Shown here: positions 15,548 through 16,167 of the stretch, piece after piece
Position numbering within the stretch: the stretch's first letter is position 1
Layout: each line of letters starts with the position of its first letter
NCBI RefSeq assembly: GCF_002811955.1
Contig: NZ_NPEF01000027.1
Location: forward strand, 9,347 to 25,513
DNA from: Leptospira ellisii
GTDB lineage: Bacteria > Spirochaetota > Leptospiria > Leptospirales > Leptospiraceae
Length of the DNA: 16,167 bases
Direction: 5' to 3'
The notes under the pieces: model-generated
Databases searched by the model: none
Seen by the model: the letters and a program-made list of their open reading frames with translations, nothing else
What the model was told of the DNA's origin: nothing
Position numbers and translations under genes: made by a program

Positions 15548-16167
15548 TCAGTATAGGTATCCGGTCACGGACATTTCCAGATTCCATTCCTTCATGTTCA
15601 TATAATTCTTATACTGTCCTAGGTGTTGGGACAGGATGTCGCTCGTACTCAATCCGCCTTTGGTTACGAAGTGGCCTTCGCCGAAAAGCCGGTGTTCGTT
15701 GAGTTTGAAATACAGGAGATAATTTCCGAAAATCCGCCCGGCTCCTACGTTAAAGTCGATTCCGAATCCGGATACGTCTCCGATAAAATTGAGCGCCCTC
15801 TGATAGTGAAAATCGCGGAAATGCCCGTTCCAAAAAATGCCGGAGAGAGAGGTTTCGAAAACCCACGTTCCGTCGGAATATCGATAACCGAGTCCGAGGG
15901 GGAATTCATACGTGGAATAAGAAAGGCTCAATCCCAGGCCGATCCGGCTTAAAAAGACCGGGTTGGAATCGAAAAATTGGAACACGTCGTAAAGGACGTA
16001 TTTCATGAAAGTGTATTGGAATCCGCCGGTCAAAAAGAACCCTTTGCCCTCTTTCCTCGCGTCCGGATCCGAATCTCCGAAGTATCTCCGCAGGATCAGC
16101 GCGTGTCGATCCTGTTTCATGGACAATCTGCCTTTCCCGTCCGCGAAGTTTCGTATTACGATACGCC
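15548..16167 (-). CDS. Putative outer-membrane beta-barrel protein (5' end outside window)
   Basis: The frame is open to the window edge, giving at least 206 residues, with the N-terminus missing. No family is recognised. The visible part has many short alternating hydrophobic/polar strands rich in Gly, Tyr, Phe and Trp: FFLTGGFQYTF, FLSRIGLGLSLSYSTYEF, LGLGYRYSDGTWVFETSLSG, GFGIDFNVGAGRIFGNYLLYF. It ends MSVTGYLY with a terminal aromatic, which is how outer-membrane beta-barrels usually end. There is no membrane-helix-like segment. An internal TTG/ATG pair near 16118-16126 could be mistaken for a start, but the frame continues upstream in strand-like sequence, so I treat the gene as truncated by the window. 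It lies 22 bp upstream of hemH and is probably co-transcribed. A role in porphyrin or iron handling would be a guess. Confidence 0.7.
   Translation of the reverse strand, partial: RIVIRNFADGKGRLSMKQDRHALILRRYFGDSDPDARKEGKGFFLTGGFQYTFMKYVLYDVFQFFDSNPVFLSRIGLGLSLSYSTYEFPLGLGYRYSDGTWVFETSLSGIFWNGHFRDFHYQRALNFIGDVSGFGIDFNVGAGRIFGNYLLYFKLNEHRLFGEGHFVTKGGLSTSDILSQHLGQYKNYMNMKEWNLEMSVTGYLY

Overview
The window looks like a spirochaete of the genus Leptospira, and most of it is a haem-biosynthesis locus. Four things point there: the gene order hemA-hemC(D)-hemB-hemL-histidine kinase-response regulator-hemE-hemN, with hemG and hemH next to it; a HemC that continues into a uroporphyrinogen-III-synthase-like domain; a DUF1564 protein, a family known essentially from Leptospira; and a futalosine-pathway menaquinone gene. 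From memory, Leptospira carries metF and its haem genes on the small second chromosome, which fits metF at the left edge. Base composition looks close to 50% GC by eye, above L. interrogans (about 35%), so a GC-richer species is likely. This is an impression, not a computed value.

Left part (1-3149). The 3' end of metF (+) converges on a DUF1564 gene (-), and their stop codons share one TTAA. mqnD (-) and a Cof-type HAD phosphatase (+) follow, divergent from each other. A short membrane-anchored, Cys-containing protein (-) is then divergent from hemA.

Core operon (3258-11966). Eight + strand genes each overlap the next by 1 to 44 bp, with no intergenic DNA: hemA, hemC/D fusion, hemB, hemL, a sensor kinase, an OmpR-type regulator, hemE and hemN. 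They take glutamyl-tRNA to protoporphyrinogen IX and include a built-in two-component switch. The only region that can hold the main promoter is the 108 bp before hemA. It contains a -35/extended -10 promoter, a perfect palindrome over the -35, repeated TCAAW motifs and a Fur-like sequence.

Right part (12087-16167). A secreted or envelope DUF5683 protein of unknown role separates the operon from hemG (+, protoporphyrinogen oxidase). hemG converges with hemH (-, ferrochelatase), which lies 22 bp downstream of a beta-barrel-like protein running off the window. Together hemA through hemH supply every step from glutamyl-tRNA to protohaem.

I found no tRNA, rRNA, CRISPR array, insertion sequence or phage gene. 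Most of the locus is known biology. The least explained parts are the hemA control region with its divergent Cys-rich small protein, the pared-down and partly atypical HemA, the palindromes before the DUF5683 gene and hemG, and the cysteines at the end of HemH.
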